Of a DNA stretch of 36,942 nt, positions 10,884-21,300 are shown piece by piece. How positions within the stretch are numbered: the first letter of the stretch is position 1; the number at the start of each line of letters is the position of its first letter. Made by a program: the position numbers and the translations under genes. The notes beneath the pieces are model-generated. The model made no database searches. It saw nothing but the letters and a program-made list of their open reading frames with translations, and was not told the DNA's origin. Source of the stretch: Rhizophlyctis rosea (Eukaryota; Chytridiomycota; Chytridiomycetes; Rhizophlyctidales; Rhizophlyctidaceae); contig JADGJC010000349.1 of NCBI GenBank assembly GCA_027596075.1, positions 2,833 through 39,774 of the forward strand, read 5' to 3'.

Positions 10884-12766
10884 ATGACCGCAACGGTGAA
10901 GCCAAAGATCGTGCTGGGGTAAGGGTGCCGTGTCAAATGTTGAAAATACCCCCCCACCCTCTTACCCCCGAGATCCCGAGTGATCGGGTTTGAACCGTCG
11001 GGGTGCTCATAAAGGCTTTCAAACACAACACTAAACATTGTTTTCATACAGCACTATGACTTTCGGCACGGGTACGAACATATAAAAAACCAAACGCCTG
11101 TAGTTGGTTCGTTGACTTCATTTGCCATTAGGGAGCGGAGGTCGTATAAACGACTTGTCCAAAGTGCAAGAGATTTTGGACCTTTTCAAGGCTCATGGTC
11201 ATGACGAACTTGATACTGCCCGCATGTACTGGTATGTGCGTTCAATACGATGCATGATTTGTATTATTTCGTCATGCGTAAAGTGCTGATGACATGTTTT
11301 CTTCCAGTGAGGGTAACACTGAGGAGGTTGGTATTGGGTCTTGATAGGAGATGCGCAGCTGATGGGCAGGATGGCGGGCTTGCAGATAATCGGCAGGTGG
11401 ATCGGGCGGGTGGGATGGTGGAGGGCAGTTGCAGGAGTGGTCGGGACGGGAGTGGCGGGCGGGCGGGCGGGCGGATGGCACAGTGGGTGCGTCATGCCAA
11501 GCGACTGATGGAGATCATTTGTCAATGGCCATGTCCGACCCCACAGTGGTCGGACAGATGGGGGAAATGGAGTTCCATCCTCGCCCCGGTTGGAAGCATT
11601 TTTGAACAAAGTACTAAGGATATGTCACAACACTTGCAGGTTCTGGCACAGCTCCACGTGCAGAAAACATTCAAGCTTGCCACCAAAGGTGAGACTTCCT
11701 GATTAACACAACTCAATCGATCAACATATAACAATGCTGGTATAACAGCCGCCCCTTACGAACCAGGAAAACACAAGCCCGCAGAACTGAAAGCCCAATT
11801 CCGCGCCTCCCTCAAAGCCCTCAACACCAATCGTGTTGACATCTTCTACCTTCACATGCCAGACCATGCAACTCCCTATGCCGAGACCCTCTCAGCGGTC
11901 CAAGAACTCTATGAGGAAGGACTCTTCGGAGAGCTGGGGTTGAGTAACTATGCTGCGTGGGAGGTCATGCAGATCTGGTACATTTGCAAGACCAATGGCT
12001 ACATTTTGCCTACCGTGTATCAGGGCATGTACAATGCTATTACGCGTGATATTGAGGTACGGTTGAAGTGTCATACGATGGCTGTTTGCGACAATTTACT
12101 GATGGTCCTGCACACAGCGCGAGTTGATCCCCTGCATCCGGGAATTGGGCATCCGTTTCTATGCTTACAATCCTCTCTGTGGCGGGTAAGGAAAGTTCCT
12201 ACAACATATACCCATCAAATCCCACCATCCATTACTAAACATTGTCTTCGTACAGTCTCCTCTCTGGCCACTACAAATTTGAAGAAGTCCCGACAGAAGG
12301 CCGTTTTTCGTCAGGCAACCAGGGAGATATGTATGCCAGCGTCCCAATTCTACATTCTTGAGGAATCTTACCAAAATTCCGCATGCACATAGGTACCGTG
12401 CCCGCTACTGGAATGAAGTCTACTTCAACGCCGTTGAAAGCATCAAAGCGGCCTGTCTGGCATCCAACGTGACTGTCGTGGAGGCTGCGCATCGATGGGC
12501 GGTCCATCATTCCAAGTTGGACTTTTCTAAGGGTGATGGTTAGTGTTGCAGTTCTGCATTCTTCCTCTGTGGCACCGGACTCTGGTAAATGCTCAATTAT
12601 TGCTTTTCGGTTATCCACAGCCATCATCATCGGTGCCTCCTCCTACGCGCATGCCAAGACAAACCTGGAGGATTGTGAGAAGGCTGCGTTGCCGGATAGT
12701 GTGGTGAAGGCTTTTGATGAGGCGTGGTTGAAGACGAAGAGTGTTGCGCCTACTTATAATAGATAA
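10884..12766 (+). CDS. AKR7-type aldo-keto reductase (aflatoxin aldehyde reductase family)
   Basis: Ten exons join in frame: 10884-10918, 11052-11071, 11132-11231, 11308-11326, 11640-11688, 11749-12056, 12118-12185, 12256-12330, 12393-12538, 12621-12766. The product is 321 residues, the normal AKR7 length. It opens with the family signature IVLGTMTFG. The catalytic tetrad is complete: Asp46, Tyr51 (DTARMY), Lys74 (LATK) and His110 (DIFYLHMPD). NADPH-binding blocks follow: GELGLSNYAAWEV, RFYAYNPLCGG and IIIGASSYAHAKTNLE. The enzymes reduce aldehydes and ketones with NADPH in the cytosol, often in detoxification. Two very short exons (20 and 19 nt) and one long intron (11327-11639, 313 nt, donor GTTGGT, with a G-rich tract) are unusual for this window. 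The start exon is chosen because it supplies the missing first strand of the barrel. Confidence 0.94.
11455..11474 (+). repeat. GGGC tandem tract, G-quadruplex-type, in an intron
   Basis: Four GGGC units lie in the 313-nt intron 4 of the AKR7-like gene, again on the coding strand. They satisfy the G3N1 quadruplex pattern. Confidence 0.65.
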
Positions 12767-13114
12767 GACAAATCCTCCGTGAGGGTAAGATAGGCGACAT
12801 TAAGTTTGGACTTGCAGATAACATTTGACGGGTTTGCTGGCTGGTCGAATGGTTTCACCAGCCCACATTCAAAGCGCCGTCATTGTTGGGGCCTTCGCTA
12901 ATAACGAATTTTGGCATTGGTCGGAGTTTGGTCCGAAGATGGAAGACGTTTCGGACGGAACGTGCGAATTTTGTGTAACGAAGGATGAGATCATTCCCGT
13001 GTGGCCATCTCCCCATTCCCCGTCTCTCCGATTTTGTTCATTTTTGGACCTCCGTGAATGCTATCATTACCTGGGGATGAGCAACTCCTCGTATTCACCC
13101 AGTATAAATAGATA
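12767..13114. other. intergenic
   Basis: This lies between the AKR7-like stop and the next possible ATG on +. A TATAAATA sits at about 13102, only a few bases before the ATG at 13115, which is too close to serve as a normal TATA box for that ATG. No exon is supported. Confidence 0.4.
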
Positions 13115-13531
13115 ATGGAAACCCTCTCCCGCCTCCTCCCTCTCCCACCCACCCGCTTCCGTGAAACGCTCCGCACCACCCTCCTCTCCAACGCCCTCCA
13201 TATTTTTGAAGAACACCTGCCAGCATCCTACACACTGCACAAACCCAACAAATATATCAGAATCCTACCCATGCCGCCATCGCCATTACACAGGCGGATC
13301 GGCTGGTTGTCATGGCGAGAGCGGCGAAGAAAATTGATGTTCCGTCGGGATGGGAAGTGGATGAAAGGGGTGAAGGTTGGGGTGGAGGGTGAAGGGAGTT
13401 TGTGTTTGCGGTGCAATTGGGGATTCGTGGGACTGGAGTGGCGGGGAGTTTGTTGGAGATTAGGTGAAGATGGAAAGGGCGTGGATGTTGATCGAGGTTG
13501 TGAAAGGTGCTGTGAGGGTTCACGGGAATGA
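13115..13531 (+). pseudogene. candidate frame-disrupted gene or chance ORF
   Basis: The intact frame from 13115 to 13531 encodes 138 residues. Its first 49 look like protein (RFRETLRTTLLSNALHIFEE, HLPASYTLHKPNKYI), but the rest becomes Arg/Trp-rich and unnatural. A different + frame looks protein-like from 13261 (THAAIAITQADRLVVMARAA, KKIDVPSGWEVDERGEG), is stopped by a TGA near 13400, and resumes as EFVFAVQLGIRGTGVAGSLL. A third frame then gives KMERAWMLIEVVKGAVRVHG and ends near 13550. No intron with usable GT and AG sites joins these in frame: the only GT before 13261 is at about 13161 and has the wrong phase. A decayed gene with at least two small indels is possible. Unusual introns or chance remain open, and I do not recognise the family. 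Confidence 0.28.
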
Positions 13532-13750
13532 TCACTATGACCGGAGGCCCAAATGACCAACCATGTGACAGATGGCCATTCGACGATGCCGCCACCATAT
13601 TCTGAGTAGCAGAGGTCCTTTCACATACCGCACTTTCACATACCAGACAAATTGAATGTTCTTGTAGCAACGACCAGAATATTATTACAATCATATATAC
13701 ATAGTAAGCTAAGTAAGCCAAATATACAAAGGTATCCGTGAGCATCATTT

Positions 13751-14716
13751 CTACGCTCCTACTGCCAGCACACACCGTGATATCTCGGCATCAATGACGT
13801 GGCCCATCGTACCAGCCTCATCCTCAATGAAGCGCCCGTTGAACTCACACCCAACAACCATTCGCAACTGCGCATGCACTGTTTCTTCTTCTATACTTTC
13901 GTTGCCCTCTCCTGAATCCCTCCTCCCCCATCGGATCCCCTCCAACTCGGCCAACATACTACCCTTACCCTCCTCATTCCCAAAAGAAATCTGAAACTCC
14001 CACACCCTTTGAGAAGTCCTTGGACCCCTCGAACTTTGCACGCTCGACGTCCTCCGGCGTCTTGGGAACGTGCCCCACCCCTCACCATCGTCGTCATCAT
14101 CTCTATGACCTTCCACAAGCGTCTCATTGCTTCCCGTCTTTCTCTTCCCTTCTTCCTTCTCGATGACCTCCACACACCGAACGCCCCACCCTCTTCCAAC
14201 ACTGACACCATCAATGCTGAGGGAACATCGCGCCGCGACCACCATATCCTTGTCGCCAACAACGCGTGTGAAAACCCGTCCGACTATGCAATCCCTCTCA
14301 ATCGGCACCGACAAACTGTTGAGCTGCACCAACGCGGAATTGCTCGACACGACACCAAAGTAGTTTGTTGGGGCGTTTGTCGTTGTTGCTAGATGTGGAA
14401 CATTCGTCAAGCGACACGTGTACAAAATGCTGTTCCGAGTATCAGTGAAATGCAAGGGTCGGAGGATGGAGGACGGGGAGAAGGTGTGGAGTTTGTGTGT
14501 TGAGGCTATGCGGACGCTTTTGGGGGAGGAGGTTTGGGATGCGGCAGTTGAGGAAGTGGGGGTGGTGGAGGCGGAGGAACGGTGTGAGTGGAGAAAGAGG
14601 GAGTCTAAGGCGGGGATGGAAGACTTGGGCGATGATGGTGAACAGGCCACTGGAATTGCCTGCGGGATCGTTAGAGACGTGGGTCTGGAAACTTGGACTG
14701 GGTAGATGGAAGTCAT
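13751..14716 (-). CDS. beta-rich protein, possible CBM21/PP1 glycogen-targeting subunit
   Basis: Single exon of 321 residues from the ATG at 14716; the frame extends 7 codons upstream only through a GTG. The N-terminal 65 residues are Ser/Thr/Pro-rich. Residues 66-70 (KSVRI) resemble a degenerate PP1-docking RVxF motif, and a hydrophobic LHF-TD element follows, as in PPP1R3-type proteins. Residues about 120-300 look like a CBM21 starch/glycogen-binding module split by low-complexity inserts: ALVQLNSLSV, IVGRVFTRVVGDKDMVVAAR, WEFQISFG and finally LRMVVGCEFNGRFIEDEAG, matching the family's last strand pattern in which an Asp-Asn pair is usual; here it is Asp-Glu. If correct, the protein would bring protein phosphatase 1 to glycogen. 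The coding call is good, the function is a hypothesis. A TATATA at 14762-14767 lies about 46 bp upstream. Confidence 0.6.
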   Translation of the reverse strand: MTSIYPVQVSRPTSLTIPQAIPVACSPSSPKSSIPALDSLFLHSHRSSASTTPTSSTAASQTSSPKSVRIASTHKLHTFSPSSILRPLHFTDTRNSILYTCRLTNVPHLATTTNAPTNYFGVVSSNSALVQLNSLSVPIERDCIVGRVFTRVVGDKDMVVAARCSLSIDGVSVGRGWGVRCVEVIEKEEGKRKTGSNETLVEGHRDDDDDGEGWGTFPRRRRTSSVQSSRGPRTSQRVWEFQISFGNEEGKGSMLAELEGIRWGRRDSGEGNESIEEETVHAQLRMVVGCEFNGRFIEDEAGTMGHVIDAEISRCVLAVGA

Positions 14717-14761
14717 TGTTGTTGAGAAAAATCGCACTGTAGGACGAGTACCGGTACCTGC

Positions 14762-15335
14762 TATATAAACGCGAAGTCAAGTACGGATTCCTGCGGTCTT
14801 GGACCTGACCCACCGAAAATCAAATCGTCATCATACCCCACGGTCGGAGGATGGACCCAGACCCACATAAACTCCACCGGCCCATAACCAAGAAAGTTTA
14901 AGGGTAATTCCAAATTTTTGGAGTGATCCACTATTGCCCCTCTGATGTCAAATGCATGTAAAGACGCCGATCCAGATGTGCCGGTTCCAGGGGATTGGGC
15001 ATTCGCCCAGTGGGGCGGAAAAGGATACACATCAAAATGATGGCTAAGTGGTTTGGTAAGACTCCTCCGACAAGGACTCTAGGCGACAGGGGCACACATT
15101 TTGGATAGAGTGAAGATCCAAACTCTTGTCGGTGAGGAGCAGACTCGCGAGGTAAAGAGACACTCTGAAGATCCCTTCCTGCCGATCTAGGCCTTGAAGG
15201 GACGGGGATGACCCATCCATCATGCCGTTGGGAAGGATGATGTTGCTGGGTTTCTAGAAACCGGTGGGGGTGGATAAGCAACTGTTTATTTACATCCGGT
15301 GGCACAATTCCCCAGCCATTTAGTACGAGGAACAT
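14762..15335 (-). CDS. uncertain - strand coding region, no family recognised
   Basis: Two overlapping - strand frames look partly protein-like. One starts at the ATG at 15335 (MFLVLNGWGIVPPDVNKQ) and remains open to about 14931. The other ends at 14761 and encodes PFPPHWANAQSPGTGTSG, then LELPLNFLGYGPVEFMWVWV and PPTVGYDDDLIFGG. An intron of some 40-90 nt near 15040-15080 would be needed to join them, and I could not find a pair of sites that closes with a good consensus. The 3' end also collides with the presumed promoter of the 13751-14716 gene. It could be a real small gene, a decayed one, or chance. Confidence 0.25.
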
Positions 15336-15905
15336 CCTTTTATCTGAGCAGACACATTGGCGAGGGCCTAGATGCCTAGTGAGCAAGAGAATGGTGCCCG
15401 GATATTCCAGTGCGATTTTCGGATGAAGAAGTTGTCGTGGGAATGGTGTGAATTTCCGTCATATGGAGGAACATGCAGATCACAGTCAAGTTCAAGTTAT
15501 GAGGAGCCAATGAACTACCAATATTAGGCAATGATCAACCGTACATTGTGCAAAGGCGCGCGGAGGTGTTTCCATTCACAGTTCCGAATGCAAGAAAATA
15601 TCAATTGCCTTCAATTGCCTTTAAATTTGGGTCCAATGCACTGTTGTGCCGGTGGCTGTGTCGACGCGTCGATGGCTTGGAAGGCTTGCTGCGCCGCCGC
15701 CATCGCATCCCCCCATTTGCCTTTTGTGATCGGTTTCCTCCTTCCGCACTGCGCAGCACCTGCACAGATCTCTCCATCTTGTTCTGACCGCTGAATAGTC
15801 TGAATTATTTCCATGCGCTTTGCCCACTGACAGTCGACACTCCAGAACTGGCCTCAGAGGACCAGAGGACCAAGAAGTGTTTCTTGAGAGCCTTAACAGA
15901 GCTGG
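15336..15905. other. intergenic, FMO upstream region
   Basis: No convincing exon is seen. A - strand frame near 15480-15390 reads MFLHMTEIHTIPTTTSSSEN but ends at a TAG with no usable donor. The right half must hold the promoter of the flavin monooxygenase. Confidence 0.35.
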
Positions 15906-17640
15906 ATGTCCATACAGAAAGTGGCCGTGGTGGGCGCCGGCGCTGCGGGCCTGGCCGCCGGTCGGCACTTGAAGGCCGACTTTGAAGTGACTGTGTTTGA
16001 ACAAAGGGCCGAAGTGGGAGGGACCTGGTGGGTCTAGTGCACGAGCTTCTCAGCGAGGGGGCTGACGTCAAAAGTAGTCGACGGCATCTAATACATCCAC
16101 TTCCTACTTGGGGGAATCGTTCCCTTTCCACTTCGATAGGATATATTCTCCTTCTCACGGCCCAGATATCACCCGCTCATCCACCTCCCAACCAGCCTCC
16201 ACACATACGGCAATATACGACTCCCTACATACCAACCTTCCGCCATCCTTAATGCAATACCGTGACACTCCCTTCCCTGCTGACACGAAACTATTCCCAC
16301 CCCACTCCACGGTTCTCCAATACCTGCAAGATTATGCGCAAAAATTCAAACTGCACCAACTTATTAGGTTCAGTACTGAAGTCATCAGATGCAAATGGAA
16401 TAGCGAGAAGCGAAAGTGGGTCCTTTGGTCTCGATCTGCGGGTGGGTTCTATCTTATGTGATTCCAGATCGTTTTGTTGGCTTTTGACTGGAACCACATT
16501 CCGGCCACGGACAATGAAGGTGCACAGAAGATCATGGAAGAATCATTTGATGCAATCATTGTTGCATCAGGGCACTTTTCCAAACCATATGTTCCGCAAA
16601 TTCCTGGCATGGACACTTTCCCGCATAGACTACTGCACACACAAAACTATCGGAAACGGGATGCATTTGTTGCTAAGGTACCGTCTGTAATATCAAGTGG
16701 ATGAACATCCCAAGATACAATTTTGTACCTGACCTTTCTTGCTCAGCGGATCATAGTTGTAGGCGGTGCCTCATCCGGCATAGACATCACACGTGACATA
16801 GCGCCGGTAGCAAATGGTGTATATTTGTCCCTACAAGACCCAAACTCCGTAGGGGACATCGGTGAATCGCTCGACTCCCTGACATCATCTTCACCGTCCA
16901 ACTCCAACACACCCATCTCCAACATCACGAAAAAGGGTACCATATCACGCTTCCACCAAGATGGGAATGTAGAGTTTGATGATGGAACTATTGCTGAACG
17001 GATCGATGCGGTTATATTTGCCACAGGGTACCTCTATGATTTTCCTTTCCTGAATCCGGAGGAGTTGAGTGGTGGGGAGTGGATGTTTGGTGCGAGCTTG
17101 TCTCAAGATGACCGTGCTGTGGAGTCGGAAAGCAAGGATGTAGATAGGAAGGTGTTGACAACGGATGGGTTTGGAGTACATAACCTGTATAAGCTGATAT
17201 TTTACATCCCAAACCCAACGTTGGCATTTGTGGGACTTCCCTTGAAAGTTTGTCCGTTTCCTCTATTTGAGGTGAGTTGATGCATTATGGAGCCCAATTG
17301 GCTTGTGCCTGCGCCGAGACTCGAAGAAATTGATACACTGCATATCGCCTCCCTCACTCCACAGTTCCAATCTCAATTTATTTGCCACACATACCTAAAT
17401 CCCAAAACGTTACCTCCTCCGCACATCCTCCGCTCCCAACCCACCTTCACTTCTACCTCCTCCGACTCCATCAGTCAACCTCCGGAAGGAAGTAAAGCAT
17501 CAATGGTACTGGGCCACCCCACTCAGTACGAATACTGGAATTGGATTGCGGAGGGCCTTGGAGTGGAGGGTGTCGGAAAGGAGAGGGAGGATATTAGGAA
17601 GGAGGTTTTGGTGATGCGGAAAAAGGTTTTGGGGTATTGA
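15906..17640 (+). CDS. flavin-dependent monooxygenase (FMO family)
   Basis: Five exons close in frame: 15906-16027, 16140-16441, 16520-16677, 16747-17271, 17365-17640, giving 460 residues, normal for fungal and plant FMO-type N/S-monooxygenases. The FAD-binding Rossmann motif is at residues 10-15 (VAVVGAGAAGLAAG). It is followed by the acidic strand end VTVFEQ and GGTW. The family block YDSLHTNLPPSLMQYRDTPF comes next, then FDAIIVASGHFSKPYVPQIP. The second Rossmann motif (VVGGASSGIDI) is at about 199-207, and FATGY follows in the C-terminal part. The FMO-identifying motif F-x-G-x3-H-x3-(Y/F) appears as FPHRLLHTQNY, with His in place of the Gly. These enzymes oxygenate soft nucleophiles (N or S) with NADPH and O2; the substrate cannot be read from sequence. 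The choice of the 16520 acceptor gives a 78-nt intron and restores the family spacing. Confidence 0.93.
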
Positions 17641-18323
17641 GATGGATGGGATTTTGGCGTGTAGGTGGGGAGGTTCTGACTTTTGCCGTGTAGAGGGAGC
17701 AGCGTTGCTGATGGAGTGACATAGGAGAATGTGTCTTGTAAGATCTTGTTGGAACATAATGAGACAGTCTTCCTTTGCGGATTTGGAAGGACTGCAGCGT
17801 CCCAGACTATGGACGACTTCCAAAAAAGCAGAACTCTGAGATCGGGCAAACTCAAAGCGGAAGGCTGCATTCTGTGCAGGGGGGCAGGTTGCAGAAGTTG
17901 GTGGCACAGTATTTCTAGATTACGTAATGATCAGCTGGTGTCTTGCAAGCAAACTGTGGACAAGCCATGCTCCAGGCGAGGTTTCCTCGACTTCGTGGAC
18001 CAACTTGCATAGTTGCTGAGCCCCTACCTTCCCAAGTTCTGTATTCTCCAAGCACTTGGATGTCTGCCTGAAACCTTTAATCGCAATTGCAGAGGATGAC
18101 GAAAAGTATCACAGGGGTTTGGGTGGAAGTTAAAAGGACAGCCTCACGCCAGGGTGCTCCGTCCACTGACAAAACCGCTACAGGCTTTCGGGAAGTTTGA
18201 TATCTGTTTGATATCTTGTGCTTTGGTCTTGCAGAAAACATTCCATCAGATCACGTTGATCTCAGTGGCTTCATAACATCAAATTCTTCAAGTCTCACAG
18301 TATCCGCCTACCGCATCTCACAA
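17641..18323. other. intergenic, upstream of the ankyrin-like/TPR gene
   Basis: Short open frames occur on both strands (for example 17731-18012 on +), but none shows a domain or splice support. The frame of the following gene extends back to 18216 without an ATG, so the 5' UTR probably lies here. Confidence 0.45.
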
Positions 18324-21300
18324 ATGACGGAGTCCACTTCCACAAGCCGGAGTATCCCCTTTGAGCTCATCGACACCATCCTCCGCCAAACGGCATCCTT
18401 ACATATTGCCTTCAAGATCGGCGCCATCCTCTCCATCAAATACAAGTACCCCTACCTCCGAAACTCAATCATTTCCTCAACCCTTCCATACACCACTATG
18501 GACGAAGCCTCCCGGAAGGGACATGTCTTCTTACTAGATTGGTGGGAAGACCGCGCAAAGAACGGATTGACCGATCTGACTTGGACAAGCGACGCCGTTG
18601 ATTTTGCTAGCGCTCACGGCCACATAGATGTACTTGAATGGTGGGCTGCCAGCGGGTTGGAGATGAAGTATACGGAAAATTCGATGGATTGGGCAAGTGC
18701 CAATGGACGCGTGGATAGCCTTGAATGGTGGAGGGCGAGCGGATTGCGACTAAAGTGGTTTCATTGGGGGTTGAATTGGGCTAGCCGTAATGGGCAGGTG
18801 GAGGTGTTGACGTGGTGGAAAGAGGGAAGCGGGGTTGATTTTCCGATTAGATATGCAGGGCCGTTCATAACTGGTGCCTGCAGTAATGGCCATCTGGATG
18901 TGCTTAAATGGTGGAAGCAGAGCGGGTGGGAACCGAGATACGAGGGGTTGTTGGACTTGTTGGTTCACGCCAGTGGGAACGGGCATGTCCGCATTTTGGA
19001 TTGGTTCAGGAATGAAAGCGCTGTCGAAATTTTCTCCCGTCACAGTTCTGACGCCATGTTTGCTGCGGGTGTGCATGGGCGTCTGGAAGTTCTAGATTGG
19101 TGGAAATCTAGTGGCTTGGAATTGCATTACGATAGCGGGATGCTGGATGGAGCTAGTGTGCATGGCCAGGTGTCGGTCCTGAGATGGTGGAAGGATAGTG
19201 GGTTACCGTTGAAATGGTCGGAAAGGGCAATGACTGCGGCGAGTCGGGGTGGGCATGTTGCGGTGTTGGATTGGTGGAAAGCGGAAAGTGGGTTGGAGCT
19301 GCGGTGGAATCTTGATCAGCTGCGGGCGGAGAGGTTGCCAGTGCATGTTGTGCAGTGGTGGAAACATAGCGGATTGTTGGGGTCAGATGATGCTGCGTCA
19401 TTACGTTCAGTAATTCCGTTTTTATCGCGGTCACACAACGAAGATAGTGATGAAACAGCGGAATCGTTGACGAAAACTCTGGAGAACACAAAACGCTATG
19501 ACGGAGAAGACTGTATCAAAATCATCATCGCCATGAGACGTCTCGCAAAGTTCTATTCCAAACAAGGCTCGCACTACAAAGCTGCCTCGATCCATGCAGA
19601 ATGCATCGACCGCCAGACATGGACTGTCGGACCCAACCACCCGGGCACCATTGAGTCTCTTCGTCATTTCGCCGACTATTACGCCCAGCGCCAGTGCTTC
19701 GATAAAGCTGAGAAGTTGTATCTGGAAGCCTTGGAAAGGAGGAAGGCCGTCTTTGGACACAATGATTTCACGGCACTGGCGTGGATGCATGACCTTGGCA
19801 TTTTCCTAAAGGACCGGGAGGGCCGGGCTGAGGAGGCTGAATCAATCTTCAAGAAGACTTTGGAGCAAAGGACTCGATTGCTGGGAGCCGACCATCCAGA
19901 CACACTCGCAATGGTCCACTCTCTTGCAATAGTGCTGGAAGGGATGGGAAGGGACGAGGAGACTGGCGAGCTTTTTGTTGCTTGCGTTGAAAAGAGACGA
20001 TGGGTACTCGGTGCACAGCATCCGGATACAGTCCGAATCTTTAAGGATGTGGATGATGTGTACACCCGGTGGGAGGACCGTGAGACCAACAAAGACCTGT
20101 TGCGATGTGTGGAAGGGCGGTCCAAAGTTTTTGGGGAAGAGCATGAAAGCACCTTGGAAGCTGTGAACGCGTTAGCAATCGAACTAGGCAACAACGGGAA
20201 CGGCGAGGAGGCAAGACGACTTTGGATAGATTGTTTGGAGAAGGGGCGACGGGTGTTTGGGAACAGTCATGAAGTAACGACCAGTATCATGTACTTCTAT
20301 GCTTCATTCCTTGCTGAGGTGGAAGAATATCGCGCGGCGGAGAAGCTTTTCCGTGAATGTTTGGCGGGTGAGGGGTCAACACTCGGAAGGGCGAGTGACG
20401 AGGTTTTGATGACGATTGAAGAGTTGGCGGAGTGTTGCGAGAAAAATGGGAAATTGACGGAGGCGAGGGAGTTGTTTGAGGAGCACTTTGAAGGGACGGT
20501 TAAGTTGCGTGGAGCAGGGCATGAGGATACCATTGGTGTGGGGAATAAGCTGGTGGAATTTTATCAGCGGACTCAGGATTGGGAAAGGATGGAGATGTTT
20601 CTGTTGAAGGACGTTGAGAGACGGCAAGGTGCATTTGGGGAGGGAGATGAGCGTACGGTGAAGGCTCTGCATAATGTCGGTTTATTCTATGATCGGCGGG
20701 AACGGTATGACGAGGCTGAGAAGATTTTCGAGAAATGTACCAACTTTTTGGGAAAAAACAATCCTTTGACGCTGTCGAGTCTCCACGCCCTGGCAGAGGT
20801 TCGCTACAAAATGAAGAAGTCAGATTGCGGGGCAGGAGTGTTGATGGAGTGGTTAGAGAGGACAAAGGGGGCTTTGGGACCCGATCATATCGACACTTTG
20901 GCGGCTTTGGAACATGTTGGGGAGGTGCTGACGCAGTTGTGGACGTTGGAGAAGGCGGAGACTGCACTGAAGGAGTGCTTGAATGGGCGGAAGCGAGTGC
21001 AGGGTGGGGATCACCCAGCCATTCGAAACACTTTGTTCCTGCTCGGAGCGGTGTTGGGGCTGCGGTTCAAGTTCAAGGAAGCAGAAAGAATGTGGGTCGA
21101 TCGCTTTGATCATATGAAGAGGGTGCTGGGCAAAAACCATAAAACGACGGTGGTGGAGACAGCGCCAGTGATTTTTGTGCTGATGGTACTGGGAAAGTTT
21201 AGAGAGGCCGAGCTTGTTGCTAGAGACCGTTTTGAAAAAGGCCGGCGGGTTTTTGGGGAGAAACATGCGTTGACAAGAGGTTCGTTGCGAACCGCGAGGA

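Noticed and set aside
10960..11010. T-arm-like GGTTCAAACC on the - strand
   Set aside because: The flanking sequence does not form acceptor, D and anticodon arms, and it lies within the first intron of the AKR7-like gene.
10754..11047. 97-residue - frame
   Set aside because: It overlaps the first exon and first intron of the well-supported AKR7-like gene on +.
13257..13775. 172-residue - frame opposite the 13115 candidate
   Set aside because: Pro/His/Ser-rich composition is the expected antisense of a G-rich + strand; no start context or homology signal.
17731..18012. 93-residue + frame after the FMO gene
   Set aside because: Cysteine-rich without spacing of a known zinc module, no start context and no homology signal.
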